Positions 7,893 through 14,548 of a DNA stretch of 25,268 bases are shown here, piece by piece (positions within the stretch are counted from its first letter, which is position 1; each line of letters begins with the position of its first letter). Below the pieces are notes generated by a model. It saw only the letters and a program-made list of their open reading frames with translations, ran no database searches and had not been told where the DNA came from. The stretch covers positions 78,300-103,567 of the forward strand of contig FR892655.1 of assembly GCA_000433535.1 (NCBI GenBank), written 5' to 3'. The DNA comes from Dorea sp. CAG:317. Lineage in GTDB: Bacteria > Bacillota > Clostridia > Lachnospirales > Lachnospiraceae. The translations under genes and the position numbers were made by a program.

Positions 7893-7935
7893 GTACTTGC
7901 CTATTTGGAATATCTTTGTTATAATAGGCAAGTAC
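7893..7935. promoter_or_regulatory. tRNA promoter embedded in a 13-bp perfect inverted repeat
   Basis: TTGCCT (7897-7902), 17-bp spacer, TATAAT (7920-7925) is a strong sigma-A promoter for the tRNA. The -35 lies inside GTACTTGCCTATT (7893-7905), whose exact reverse complement AATAGGCAAGTAC (7923-7935) overlaps the -10 and start region. No T run follows, so it is not an obvious terminator. Confidence 0.75.
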
Positions 7936-7957
7936 GAAACAAGTCGTACGAAATAAT

Positions 7958-8029
7958 GGCTCCATGGTCAAGCGGTCAAGACGCTAGCCTCTCACGCTGG
8001 AATCAGGGGTTCGATTCCCCTTGGAGTCA
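7958..8029 (+). tRNA. tRNA-Glu (anticodon CTC)
   Basis: The acceptor stem GGCTCCA (7958-7964) pairs with TGGAGTC (8022-8028) with one G-U. The anticodon stem CTAGC (7984-7988) pairs with GCTGG (7996-8000) around the loop CTCTCAC, giving anticodon CTC at 7991-7993. The T arm is GGGG-TTCGATT-CCCC. The overall sequence resembles Firmicute tRNA-Glu, with D-loop GGTCAAGCGGTCAAGAC. The 3' CCA is not encoded. It is a single tRNA with its own promoter and terminator. Confidence 0.93.
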
Positions 8030-8035
8030 CTGAAA

Positions 8036-8061
8036 ACTCTATCGAAAGATAGAGTTTTTTT
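8036..8061 (+). terminator. Terminator after tRNA-Glu
   Basis: Stem ACTCTATC (8036-8043), GAAA tetraloop, GATAGAGT (8048-8055), then seven T. A textbook rho-independent terminator 6 bases after the tRNA. Confidence 0.92.
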
Positions 8062-8122
8062 AGTATATTCAAAGAATTGATTCGTACATTGGAAGCATTT
8101 CGAGAGACGAATATTTTCGCTC

Positions 8123-8152
8123 TTGCCGCAAAGTTTGAGTATAAGTTATACT
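8123..8152 (+). promoter_or_regulatory. Probable promoter for the prepilin peptidase gene
   Basis: TTGCCG (8123-8128), 18-bp spacer, TATACT (8147-8152). The -10 is the right half of a perfect palindrome AGTATAA-G-TTATACT (8138-8152), which could be an operator. Confidence 0.45.
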
Positions 8153-8191
8153 GAGTAAGGGGAACGATAAAAGTGCGAATCCGAAAAATAT

Positions 8192-8662
8192 ATGATAAAT
8201 TTTTTATTTGTAACAGCCTTGGCAGTTGTCGCTATTTATGATATAAAGGAGAAGAGGATACCGAATCTCTGTGTGTTGCTGATTGCTGTGCTGGCAGTTA
8301 TAGACAGGCTCATTTCAGGGAGAGGAAGCTTTGCGTCAGGGATATTTGACGTTCTGTGTGTGAGTACGCCGCTGCTTATGGTAGCAGTTATCACCAAGGG
8401 CGCATTTGGTGGCGGAGATGTGAAGCTGATGGCGGCGGGAGGGTTGTTTCTGGGCTGGAGGCTCATACTGACTGCGGCAGTTATTGCATTTATGACAGCA
8501 GGAAGTTATATTTTCGTGCAGATGTGTGTGAACAGGCAGGAAAATAAAAGAAAGACGCGAAAGAGTGAGATTGCGTTTGGACCATTTCTCTGTGAAGGAA
8601 TGATCATCAGTCTTACGGCAGGAGAGAAGCTTATACAGTGGTATCTCGGACTGTCAGGATAG
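8192..8662 (+). CDS. Orphan A24-family prepilin peptidase (CpaA/TadV-like)
   Basis: The 156-residue protein is almost entirely hydrophobic, with about five membrane helices. The two catalytic aspartates of type IV prepilin peptidases are visible: AIYDIKEKRIPN after the first helix and FGGGDVKLMAAGGLF in the middle. The length fits the short CpaA/TadV class without an N-methylase domain. Such enzymes cut class III signal peptides of Flp/Tad or Com pilins at the membrane. No pilin, ATPase or Tad gene is nearby, so its substrates are elsewhere. There is no convincing SD before ATG 8192; AAGGGG at 8157-8162 instead fits a GTG at 8173 in another frame, so translation initiation is uncertain. Confidence 0.85.
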   Translation: MINFLFVTALAVVAIYDIKEKRIPNLCVLLIAVLAVIDRLISGRGSFASGIFDVLCVSTPLLMVAVITKGAFGGGDVKLMAAGGLFLGWRLILTAAVIAFMTAGSYIFVQMCVNRQENKRKTRKSEIAFGPFLCEGMIISLTAGEKLIQWYLGLSG

Positions 8663-8724
8663 ACTTGCAGTGTTATTTTTCATTGGAAATACAAAAAGAT
8701 GAATATATGAAAGGGGATAAGCAT

Positions 8725-9072
8725 ATGTTATTTGTAGAATATCCAAAATGTACAACTTGCCAGCGGGCAAAGAAATGGCTGGATGAAAGAGGTGTAGAAT
8801 ACACAGACCGTCATATTAAGGAAGAAAATCCAACAGTAGAAGAATTGAAAGAATGGCATAAAAAAAGCGGACTTCCACTGAAAAGATTTTTTAACACAAG
8901 CGGTATGCTGTATAAAAGCATGTCATTGAAGGATAAGCTTCCGAATATGACCGAAGAAGAGCAGTATCAATTGCTTGCTGAAGACGGAATGCTGGTGAAG
9001 CGTCCGATCATTGTAGGTGAAGATTTTGTGCTGACAGGATTTAAAGAAAAAGAATGGGAAGAAGTCCTGTAA
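8725..9072 (+). CDS. ArsC/Spx-family thioredoxin-fold protein
   Basis: The 115-residue protein has the ArsC/Spx/YffB plan: a beta strand then YPKCTTCQRAKKWLDERGVEY with a CxxC pair (C9, C12), a central helical region, and the family's RPIIV segment near the C-terminus (KRPIIVGEDFVLTGFKEKEW). Some relatives reduce arsenate, others (Spx, MgsR) bind RNA polymerase. The role here is open; no ars operon is nearby, so a plain arsenate-reductase label is not justified. The frame is open further upstream, but AAAGGGG (8710-8716) lies 8 bases before ATG 8725, which also aligns with family N-termini. Confidence 0.85.
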   Translation: MLFVEYPKCTTCQRAKKWLDERGVEYTDRHIKEENPTVEELKEWHKKSGLPLKRFFNTSGMLYKSMSLKDKLPNMTEEEQYQLLAEDGMLVKRPIIVGEDFVLTGFKEKEWEEVL

Positions 9073-9116
9073 ACGCTGAGTTTATGGGGAGATTTACGGG
9101 TGAAAAGGCGCCAGAT

Positions 9117-9145
9117 TTGACAAAAAGGCGGAAAAATAGTATAGT
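9117..9145 (+). promoter_or_regulatory. Strong sigma-A promoter
   Basis: TTGACA (9117-9122), 17-bp spacer, TATAGT (9140-9145), about 58 bases before the secreted coiled-coil protein gene. Confidence 0.75.
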
Positions 9146-9202
9146 AGTAAAACACGAAAAAATTTTGTAACCCAATAAACAATGATGATTAAGGAAAACA
9201 GT

Positions 9203-10246
9203 ATGAAAATGAGATTAAAAAAACGGTTAGCAATAATATTAGCTTGTGTATGTGCCGTGTATACTCTCTGTCCGGTTTCCGTCAGCCGTGCGGATGAACT
9301 GGAGGATGCCCAAGGACAGTCCTCTGATCTGAAGAATGAGCTGGATAGTATCAATCAGGAACTTTTGGAGATCAGCAATAAGATTGCAGAAAATGAGTCA
9401 AAGATGGAGTCTATGGAAGGCGATATCATTAAGACGCAGGAGCAGTTATCAATTGCAAAGAAGAATGAAGAAGCACAATATGAGGATATGAAGGTTCGTA
9501 TCCAATACATTTATGAAAATGACAGTGCTACAATGCTGAGTATGATTTTTTCGGCAGATAATCTGACAGATTTCGTAAATAAAATCGATTTTGTTCAGAC
9601 AGTAAGTGACTATGACAGAGATATGCTGACAGAGCTTGTGACGCTTCGTGAGGCGATTGAAGAAGAGGAAACTCATCTGAAAGAACAAAAAGAATCTTAT
9701 AAAGAAACGGAAGAACAGCTTTCACAGCAAAAGGAGAGCTTGAAAGTAAAAGCAGCAGCAACTTCTACAGACCTCAGTGAATTACAGACTAAGATTCAAG
9801 AATTAAAAGCGGCAGAGGAAAAGAAGAAGGAAGAAGCTGCAAAAGCAGAGAAGGCACCATCTTCTGATTCTTCCGGTCAGTCAGGAAATTCGGGAACAGG
9901 AAATAATTCGAATAACAGCTCAAGCTCAGGCGGCTCTTCATCGAATAAGAAATATAACTATCCTTCCGGTCCGGGGCAGTTGAACCCGTGGGTTGGAGTT
10001 GTGTATTTTAACGGTCACCGAGAAACCTATTATTCACAGAGGGTACTGCCGGGATATGGGTTAAAGATTCCGGGACGTCATGTCGCTTCCGATGGAACGA
10101 TCCGAGACAGCTCCAATTACATCTGTGTAGCGGCACATCTTGATGAGTACAGCAGAGGACAAGTGGTACAAACTTCTCTTGGCCCGGGCAAGGTGTATGA
10201 TACAGGCTGTGCAAAAGGAACGATTGATCTTTATACAGACTGGTAA
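9203..10246 (+). CDS. Secreted coiled-coil protein with C-terminal 3D/RlpA-like domain (PcsB-like N-terminus)
   Basis: With start ATG 9203 the protein has 347 residues and a classical signal peptide (basic MKMRLKKR, hydrophobic core, cut near VSRADE). Residues about 34-220 form a long coiled coil of the PcsB/CwlO type (repeated QxxxxxLxxEL heptads, with YIYENDSATMLSMIFSADNLTDFVNKIDF in the middle, a segment typical of this class). A Ser/Gly/Asn-rich linker (about 223-255) leads to a C-terminal domain ending DTGCAKGTIDLYTDW, which resembles the DTG-x-IDL part of 3D or RlpA-type double-psi barrels in cell-wall hydrolases. Likely extracellular and acting on, or scaffolding at, peptidoglycan (inference). 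AAGGA 7 bases before ATG 9203 decides the start over ATG 9182 and 9185. A strong promoter and terminator make it monocistronic. Confidence 0.75.
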   Translation: MKMRLKKRLAIILACVCAVYTLCPVSVSRADELEDAQGQSSDLKNELDSINQELLEISNKIAENESKMESMEGDIIKTQEQLSIAKKNEEAQYEDMKVRIQYIYENDSATMLSMIFSADNLTDFVNKIDFVQTVSDYDRDMLTELVTLREAIEEEETHLKEQKESYKETEEQLSQQKESLKVKAAATSTDLSELQTKIQELKAAEEKKKEEAAKAEKAPSSDSSGQSGNSGTGNNSNNSSSSGGSSSNKKYNYPSGPGQLNPWVGVVYFNGHRETYYSQRVLPGYGLKIPGRHVASDGTIRDSSNYICVAAHLDEYSRGQVVQTSLGPGKVYDTGCAKGTIDLYTDW

Positions 10247-10278
10247 ACGGGATTATAATTAAAATGAATAAAGAAATC

Positions 10279-10316
10279 AAACACTGCAAGGACGCTGTTG
10301 GCTTTGCAGTGTTTTG
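10279..10316 (+). terminator. Terminator after the coiled-coil protein
   Basis: An 11-bp perfect stem AAACACTGCAA (10279-10289) and TTGCAGTGTTT (10304-10314), 14-base loop, T-rich tail. Confidence 0.85.
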
Positions 10317-10381
10317 TTATATATAAGACTTTATTTGTAAGCCGCAGTAGGCCACACAGTGGTGTTTTTCAAGGAAATTAC

Positions 10382-10410
10382 TTGCAAATGAAGACAGAGT
10401 GACGTATAAT
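10382..10410 (+). promoter_or_regulatory. Sigma-A promoter for guaA
   Basis: TTGCAA (10382-10387), 17-bp spacer, TATAAT (10405-10410). The leader of about 50 bases is too short for a purine riboswitch, and none is seen in 10317-10467. Confidence 0.75.
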
Positions 10411-10467
10411 AAAAACTCTTAAAAGAGATGAACCATTTTGATATATGAAGCTATAGGAGGAGTGTTT

Positions 10468-12015
10468 GTGAAGAGAGAATTAGTGATAGTCATTGATTTT
10501 GGCGGCCAGTATAATCAGCTTGTGGCAAGGCGCGTCAGAGAGTGTCATGTGTATTGTGAGATTTATTCTTATAAAACAGACCTTGCAAAGATTAAAGAAA
10601 TGAATCCAAAAGGAATCATTTTGACCGGAGGCCCGAATAGTTGTTATGAAGAAAATTCTCCGACTTGTTCTAAAGAATTATTTGAACTTGGGATACCTGT
10701 ACTTGGCCTTTGCTACGGAGCTCAGCTTATGCAGCATGTGCTCGGCGGTAAGGTGGCAAGAGCCGATGTAAGGGAGTATGGAAAGACAGAAGTATTGGTA
10801 GATAAGACATCCTCAAAAATATTTCAGGGAGTGTCTGAAAAAACGACATGCTGGATGAGTCATTTTGACACGATTTTCGAAGTGGCAGAAGGCTTTGAGA
10901 TTACTGCGCATACGGCGGATTGTCCGGTGGCAGCAACAGAAAATGCAGAAGCAGGCCTGTACGGAATCCAGTACCATCCGGAAGTCCTTCATACAGTAGA
11001 AGGTACGAAAATGTTAAAGAACTTTGTGCTTGGTGTTTGCGGATGTTCCGGAGACTGGAGAATGGATTCTTTCGTGGAAGATTCTATTGTTAAAATCAGA
11101 AAAAAAGTAGGAAACGGAAAAGTGTTATGCGCATTGTCCGGTGGTGTGGATTCGTCCGTGGCAGCAGTCTTGATGTCTAAGGCAATCGGTTCTCAGCTTA
11201 CTTGTGTATTTGTAGATCATGGTCTTCTTAGAAAAAATGAAGGGGATGAAGTGGAAGCTGTGTTTGGACCGGAAGGTGATTATGATCTGAATTTTATCCG
11301 TGTCAATGCACAGCAGAGATTTTATGATAAGCTTGCCGGTGTGTCCGAGCCGGAGAAAAAGAGAAAGATTATCGGTGAAGAATTTATCCGTGTATTTGAA
11401 GAAGAGGCAAAGAAAATCGGAGCTGTAGATTTCCTTGTGCAGGGAACGATTTATCCGGATGTGGTAGAAAGTGGACTCGGTGGAGAGTCTACGGTGATCA
11501 AATCTCATCATAACGTAGGTGGATTGCCGGAGTGCGTGGATTTCAAAGAAATTATAGAGCCGCTTCGTGATCTTTTTAAGGATGAAGTGAGAAAGGCGGG
11601 TCTGGAGCTTGGGATTCCTGAGCATCTTGTGTTCCGTCAGCCATTCCCGGGACCGGGACTCGGCGTGCGTATCGTCGGCGAAGTGACGGAAGAAAAGGTA
11701 AGAATCGTGCAGGATGCAGATGCAATTTACCGGGAAGAGATTGCATTTGCCGGACTGGATCGAAGCATCGGACAGTATTTTGCCGGACTTACGAATATGA
11801 GAAGTGTCGGCGTTATGGGTGATGAAAGAACTTATGATTACGCTGTGGCGCTCAGAGCGGTAAATACTATTGATTTTATGACCGCAGAAGCAGCAGAGGT
11901 TCCGTATGCGGTGTTGAATCGGGTGATGAGCCGGATTATCAATGAAGTAAAGGGCGTTAATCGCGTATTTTATGATTTGACGAGTAAGCCGCCGGGAACG
12001 ATAGAATTCGAGTGA
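10468..12015 (+). CDS. guaA: GMP synthase (glutamine-hydrolysing) GuaA
   Basis: GuaA converts XMP to GMP using ATP and glutamine. The 515-residue product has the class I glutamine amidotransferase domain first (VLGLCYGAQLMQHVLGG with the nucleophilic Cys, and GIQYHPEV with the catalytic His), then the ATP pyrophosphatase domain (ALSGGVDSSVAAVLM P-loop), and the dimerisation domain with FRQPFPGPGLGVRI and the C-terminal SKPPGTIEFE. GTG 10468 is the start: AGGAGG (10455-10460) lies 7 bases upstream, and the next residues KRELVIVIDFGGQYNQLVARR match the family start. The gene is intact although a mobile element is joined directly to its 3' end, a known hot spot for genomic islands. Confidence 0.97.
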   Translation: MKRELVIVIDFGGQYNQLVARRVRECHVYCEIYSYKTDLAKIKEMNPKGIILTGGPNSCYEENSPTCSKELFELGIPVLGLCYGAQLMQHVLGGKVARADVREYGKTEVLVDKTSSKIFQGVSEKTTCWMSHFDTIFEVAEGFEITAHTADCPVAATENAEAGLYGIQYHPEVLHTVEGTKMLKNFVLGVCGCSGDWRMDSFVEDSIVKIRKKVGNGKVLCALSGGVDSSVAAVLMSKAIGSQLTCVFVDHGLLRKNEGDEVEAVFGPEGDYDLNFIRVNAQQRFYDKLAGVSEPEKKRKIIGEEFIRVFEEEAKKIGAVDFLVQGTIYPDVVESGLGGESTVIKSHHNVGGLPECVDFKEIIEPLRDLFKDEVRKAGLELGIPEHLVFRQPFPGPGLGVRIVGEVTEEKVRIVQDADAIYREEIAFAGLDRSIGQYFAGLTNMRSVGVMGDERTYDYAVALRAVNTIDFMTAEAAEVPYAVLNRVMSRIINEVKGVNRVFYDLTSKPPGTIEFE

Positions 12016-12092
12016 TGAAATGGGATTGAGAAATCCAGTATTTATGCGGGTTGCAAGCAAATTTGTTTAGGTGTTGGCAACGATTTGGCAAC
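12004..12092. other. Left attachment region at guaA 3' end with paired GGCAAC arm-type boxes
   Basis: The last guaA codons GAATTCGAGTGA (12004-12015) are followed, at 12074-12081 and 12085-12092, by two TTGGCAAC boxes with an 11-bp period. The same paired boxes recur at 19266-19284 and 25008-25026. Tyrosine integrases bind such repeated arm sites near element ends. Assignment as attL is inferred from position and the downstream integrase. Confidence 0.5.
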
Positions 12093-12136
12093 ATTTTAAG
12101 TATCACTCACTGAATAAAAGAATACTTCAATAGCAG

Positions 12137-12188
12137 AAAAACCTTACTGATTTTCAGAAATGGCAACTGAAAATGGGTAAGGTTTTTT
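12137..12188. terminator. Bidirectional terminator between guaA side and repressor
   Basis: Outer stem AAAAACCTTAC (12137-12147) and GTAAGGTTTTT (12177-12187), inner stem ATTTTCAG (12150-12157) and CTGAAAAT (12167-12174). A/T runs on both flanks suit the convergent arrangement. Confidence 0.8.
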
Positions 12189-12192
12189 ACGT

Positions 12193-12753
12193 TCATTTTT
12201 TCTTCTTGCGATTTGATTCTTTTTTGTCTGTACTTTCTGCTTCTTTGGCGGCGTCATTGATGAAGTCAAACAATTCTTGCGGAGGAACCTTTGCCCAGAT
12301 TTGGTACGTGTCAAGTTCTGGATATTTGTACCGCCATTCGTCATACTCTTCTTTGGTGATTTCTCCATTTTCCAGTCTGGCGGCTTCCGACTGCCATGCG
12401 TGGAGCATTTTAAACATGGAAGAATAGGTGGAATAATCGGACTTATCCAGACGCAGGCAGATTTCCCCGTCAATCTCACCGATTTTCAGCCCGTACATAT
12501 CTTCCAGCGCAAAAAGGGTGTGCATAAGCCCGATATTCGTGTCTATGTCCGGTACAGTGAGTGCATGGGTGCTGATACCGAAAAGGTTAGCCATTTCTTT
12601 TACAAGGTCATGTTTCGGTACTCTTGCTTCGGATTCATACTGTGCCATACGGACATCAGAGGTCTTTCCGAGGAAGCCGAGGATTTCGCCTAACTGCTTT
12701 TGGGTCATGCCTTTTCTATTGCGAAAAAATTTGATACGTTTGCCGATTGCCAT
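12193..12753 (-). CDS. XRE-family repressor of the mobile element
   Basis: A 186-residue protein with an N-terminal Cro/CI helix-turn-helix (residues 4-65: IKFFRNRKGMTQKQLGEILGF, DVRMAQYESEARVPKHDLVKEMANLFGIS). The C-terminal part (about 75-170) is helical and acidic and shows no peptidase motif; it ends in a lysine-rich tail KKESNRKKKK. It is divergent from the xis-int genes, the normal place for an element's maintenance repressor. GGAGG lies 7 bases before ATG 12753; the frame is open further upstream but without an RBS. Its promoter is at 12791-12819 and a perfect palindrome lies next to the start site, consistent with autoregulation (inference). Confidence 0.85.
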   Translation of the reverse strand: MAIGKRIKFFRNRKGMTQKQLGEILGFLGKTSDVRMAQYESEARVPKHDLVKEMANLFGISTHALTVPDIDTNIGLMHTLFALEDMYGLKIGEIDGEICLRLDKSDYSTYSSMFKMLHAWQSEAARLENGEITKEEYDEWRYKYPELDTYQIWAKVPPQELFDFINDAAKEAESTDKKESNRKKKK

Positions 12754-12772
12754 AATCAAACCTCCGATACTA

Positions 12773-12784
12773 AACAAATTTGTT
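12773..12784. promoter_or_regulatory. Operator-like perfect palindrome
   Basis: AACAAATTTGTT at 12773-12784, framed by ACTAAA and TTTAGT half-sites, lies at the expected transcription start of the repressor promoter. A near copy, GCAAATTTGTTTAG, occurs at 12057-12070 next to the left arm-type boxes. Confidence 0.5.
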
Positions 12785-12790
12785 GAATTT

Positions 12791-12819
12791 AGTATAGCAT
12801 GAGGAAATAGAAATAGCAA
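12791..12819 (-). promoter_or_regulatory. Leftward promoter for the repressor
   Basis: Minus strand TTGCTA (12819-12814), 17-bp spacer, TATACT (12796-12791). Confidence 0.7.
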
Positions 12820-12862
12820 GAATAACTTAAATAAAAAAAGTTAAGATTCTTTTGAAAACCAC

Positions 12863-12891
12863 TTGACTTAACGGAATTTATTTAGTATTCT
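12863..12891 (+). promoter_or_regulatory. Rightward promoter for the xis-int operon
   Basis: TTGACT (12863-12868), 17-bp spacer, TATTCT (12886-12891). ACTTAA/TTAAG half-sites are repeated around it (12824-12845, 12866, 12901), possible binding sites for the element repressor. Confidence 0.6.
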
Positions 12892-12938
12892 ATACGCAGA
12901 ACTTAAACAAAAACAGTTAGAAAGGAGAAAACAACTGA

Positions 12939-13118
12939 ATGACAGAAAAATCATTTATGACAGTGGAGGAAGTGGCAGCGGAATTGCGTGTGTCGAAGTC
13001 AAAAGCCTACCAGATTGTAAGGGAACTGAATACAGAATTACAGAAACAGGGCTATCTGACTGTGACAGGACGTGTGAACGCTACATTTTTTCATAAAAAG
13101 GTCTGTTACAGCGAATAA
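12939..13118 (+). CDS. Excisionase-like small DNA-binding protein
   Basis: A 59-residue protein, MTEKSFMTVEEVAAELRVSKSKAYQIVRELN and a C-terminal basic stretch with FFHKKVCY. The MTVEEVAxxLxVSKxxAYxIVRxLN pattern is the winged-helix excisionase/MerR-like HTH seen next to integrases of Firmicute elements. AAGGAG is 11 bases before the ATG, and the gene ends 20 bases before the integrase, so both are surely one operon. It should bend DNA at the attachment sites and favour excision (family knowledge, not shown here). Confidence 0.75.
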   Translation: MTEKSFMTVEEVAAELRVSKSKAYQIVRELNTELQKQGYLTVTGRVNATFFHKKVCYSE

Positions 13119-13138
13119 GGAAGGAGAGTGATTACAAG

Positions 13139-14221
13139 ATGGCTGTATACAAAGACAATGCAACTGGAAGATGGAGGGTTATCTATCGTTTCACCAACTG
13201 GAAGGGAGAGAGGAAGCAAACACAAAAGAGGGGCTTTGCGACAAAAAGAGAAGCGTTAGCTTGGGAACATGAAGCCATGCTCAAACAGGGTGCAAAGCTG
13301 GATATGACTTTCGGCAGTTTCTTTGAGGTATATGAAGCCGACAAGAAACAGCGTGTCAAGGAAAGCACATGGGAATCCAAAAGCCATGTAATACGGACAA
13401 AGATTTTGCCATACTTTGAAAACCGCAAAATTGCAGAGATTGAAGCAAAAGATGTGATAGCGTGGCAAAATGAACTGATGGCATATAAGGACGAGAAAGG
13501 CAAGCCCTATTCCGCAGATTATTTGAGGACGATACACGCACAGCTTACGGCGATCTTCAACCATGCGGTGAACTTTTACAATCTTCCCTACAATCCGGCA
13601 AGACGGGCGGGAACGATTGGGAGCGAAGCTGTAAAGGAAATGGACTTCTGGACGAAGGAAGAATACCTGAAATTCTCCGAAGCCATGATGGATAAGCCCC
13701 GTTCCTATTATGCGTTTGAAATGCTCTACTGGTGCGGTATGCGCTCCGGCGAACTGCTTGCCCTCACTCCGGCAGATTTCGATTTTGAGAAGCAGACGGT
13801 CACAATCAGCAAGACGTTTCACCGTTCCAAAGGGCGGGATATTATTACAAGCCCAAAGACGAAGAAAAGTAACCGCACAATCAAAATGCCGCCTTTTCTC
13901 TGTGAGGAAATGCAGGAGTATATCAAAATGCTTTACGACATTAAGCCGGACGAGCGGTTGTTTACCGTCACAAAATCCTATCTCAATCACGAGATGGAGA
14001 GAGGGGCGAAACAGGCAGGCGTAAAGAAAATTCGTGTGCATGATATTCGTCACAGCGCAGTTTCGCTCTTAATCAACATGGGATTTTCGGTACTGTCGAT
14101 TGGGGAGCGCATGGGGCATGAAGCGGAGAAGATTACATACCGGTATGCACACTTGTTTCCTACGGTTCAGACAGAAATGGCAGAAAGATTGGAAATGGAG
14201 CGAATGACAAAGGAGGACTAA
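13139..14221 (+). CDS. int: Tyrosine recombinase (integrase)
   Basis: The 360-residue integrase has an N-terminal arm-binding domain (residues about 1-50, GRWRVIYRFTNWKGERKQTQKRGFATKREALAWE), a SAM-like core-binding domain (about 57-150) and the catalytic domain. The full catalytic set is visible: R202 in CGMRSGELL, H301 and R304 in HDIRHSA, H327 in RMGHE, and the nucleophile Y336 in YRYAHLF. It is intact and of normal length. Its place right after guaA and the excisionase-like gene makes it the enzyme for insertion at the guaA 3' end (inference). AAGGAG lies 12 bases before the ATG. Confidence 0.93.
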   Translation: MAVYKDNATGRWRVIYRFTNWKGERKQTQKRGFATKREALAWEHEAMLKQGAKLDMTFGSFFEVYEADKKQRVKESTWESKSHVIRTKILPYFENRKIAEIEAKDVIAWQNELMAYKDEKGKPYSADYLRTIHAQLTAIFNHAVNFYNLPYNPARRAGTIGSEAVKEMDFWTKEEYLKFSEAMMDKPRSYYAFEMLYWCGMRSGELLALTPADFDFEKQTVTISKTFHRSKGRDIITSPKTKKSNRTIKMPPFLCEEMQEYIKMLYDIKPDERLFTVTKSYLNHEMERGAKQAGVKKIRVHDIRHSAVSLLINMGFSVLSIGERMGHEAEKITYRYAHLFPTVQTEMAERLEMERMTKED

Positions 14222-14224
14222 AAA

Positions 14225-14548
14225 ATGGATAAGGCACTTGATTACAAGGGAAGATGGCGCAATCATACGGTGGCGTTCCGGGTATCGGACGAGGAAGCAA
14301 AGCTGCTTAACGATTTGGTGGCACTGTCGGGATTGACGAAGCAGGACTATATCACAAGGCGGTTGCTGTGCCGGGATGTAGTGGTACAGGGCAATCCGAG
14401 GGTGTATAAGGCACTGAAAAATCAAATGGAGGCTAGCTACGAGGAATTGAAGCAGCTGGAAACATTAAGCCCGGACAATGACGAACTGCTCTACACGTTA
14501 CAGGTAATCGCAATCACATTAGACGGTCTGAAAGGAGAAGATGAATGA
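14225..14548 (+). CDS. MobC-like mobilization accessory protein
   Basis: A 107-residue protein with a basic start and a ribbon-helix-helix-like pattern, HTVAFRVSDEEAKLLNDLVALSGLTKQDYITRRLL, typical of MobC-type relaxosome accessory proteins, which help the relaxase open DNA at oriT. The C-terminal half is helical and acidic. It begins 3 bases after the integrase stop and shares an ATGA overlap with the next gene, so int, this gene and the RepA-like gene form one transcription unit. Other small RHH regulators share this fold, so the mobilization role rests largely on context. Confidence 0.65.
   Translation: MDKALDYKGRWRNHTVAFRVSDEEAKLLNDLVALSGLTKQDYITRRLLCRDVVVQGNPRVYKALKNQMEASYEELKQLETLSPDNDELLYTLQVIAITLDGLKGEDE

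Noticed and set aside
8725..9072. Arsenate reductase of an arsenic resistance operon
   Set aside because: No arsR, arsB or acr3 gene is nearby, and the fold is shared with Spx/MgsR-type regulators.
10317..10467. Purine-type riboswitch upstream of guaA
   Set aside because: The predicted leader after the promoter is only about 50 bases and lacks the purine aptamer pattern.
11125..12060. Open frame of 311 codons on the minus strand inside guaA
   Set aside because: It lies wholly antisense to an intact, well-conserved guaA, has no RBS or recognisable domain, and follows from the codon bias of guaA.
13256..14053. Open frame of 265 codons on the minus strand inside the integrase gene
   Set aside because: Antisense shadow of the integrase; composition is rich in His, Phe and Arg, as expected for a reverse reading, and no motif is seen.
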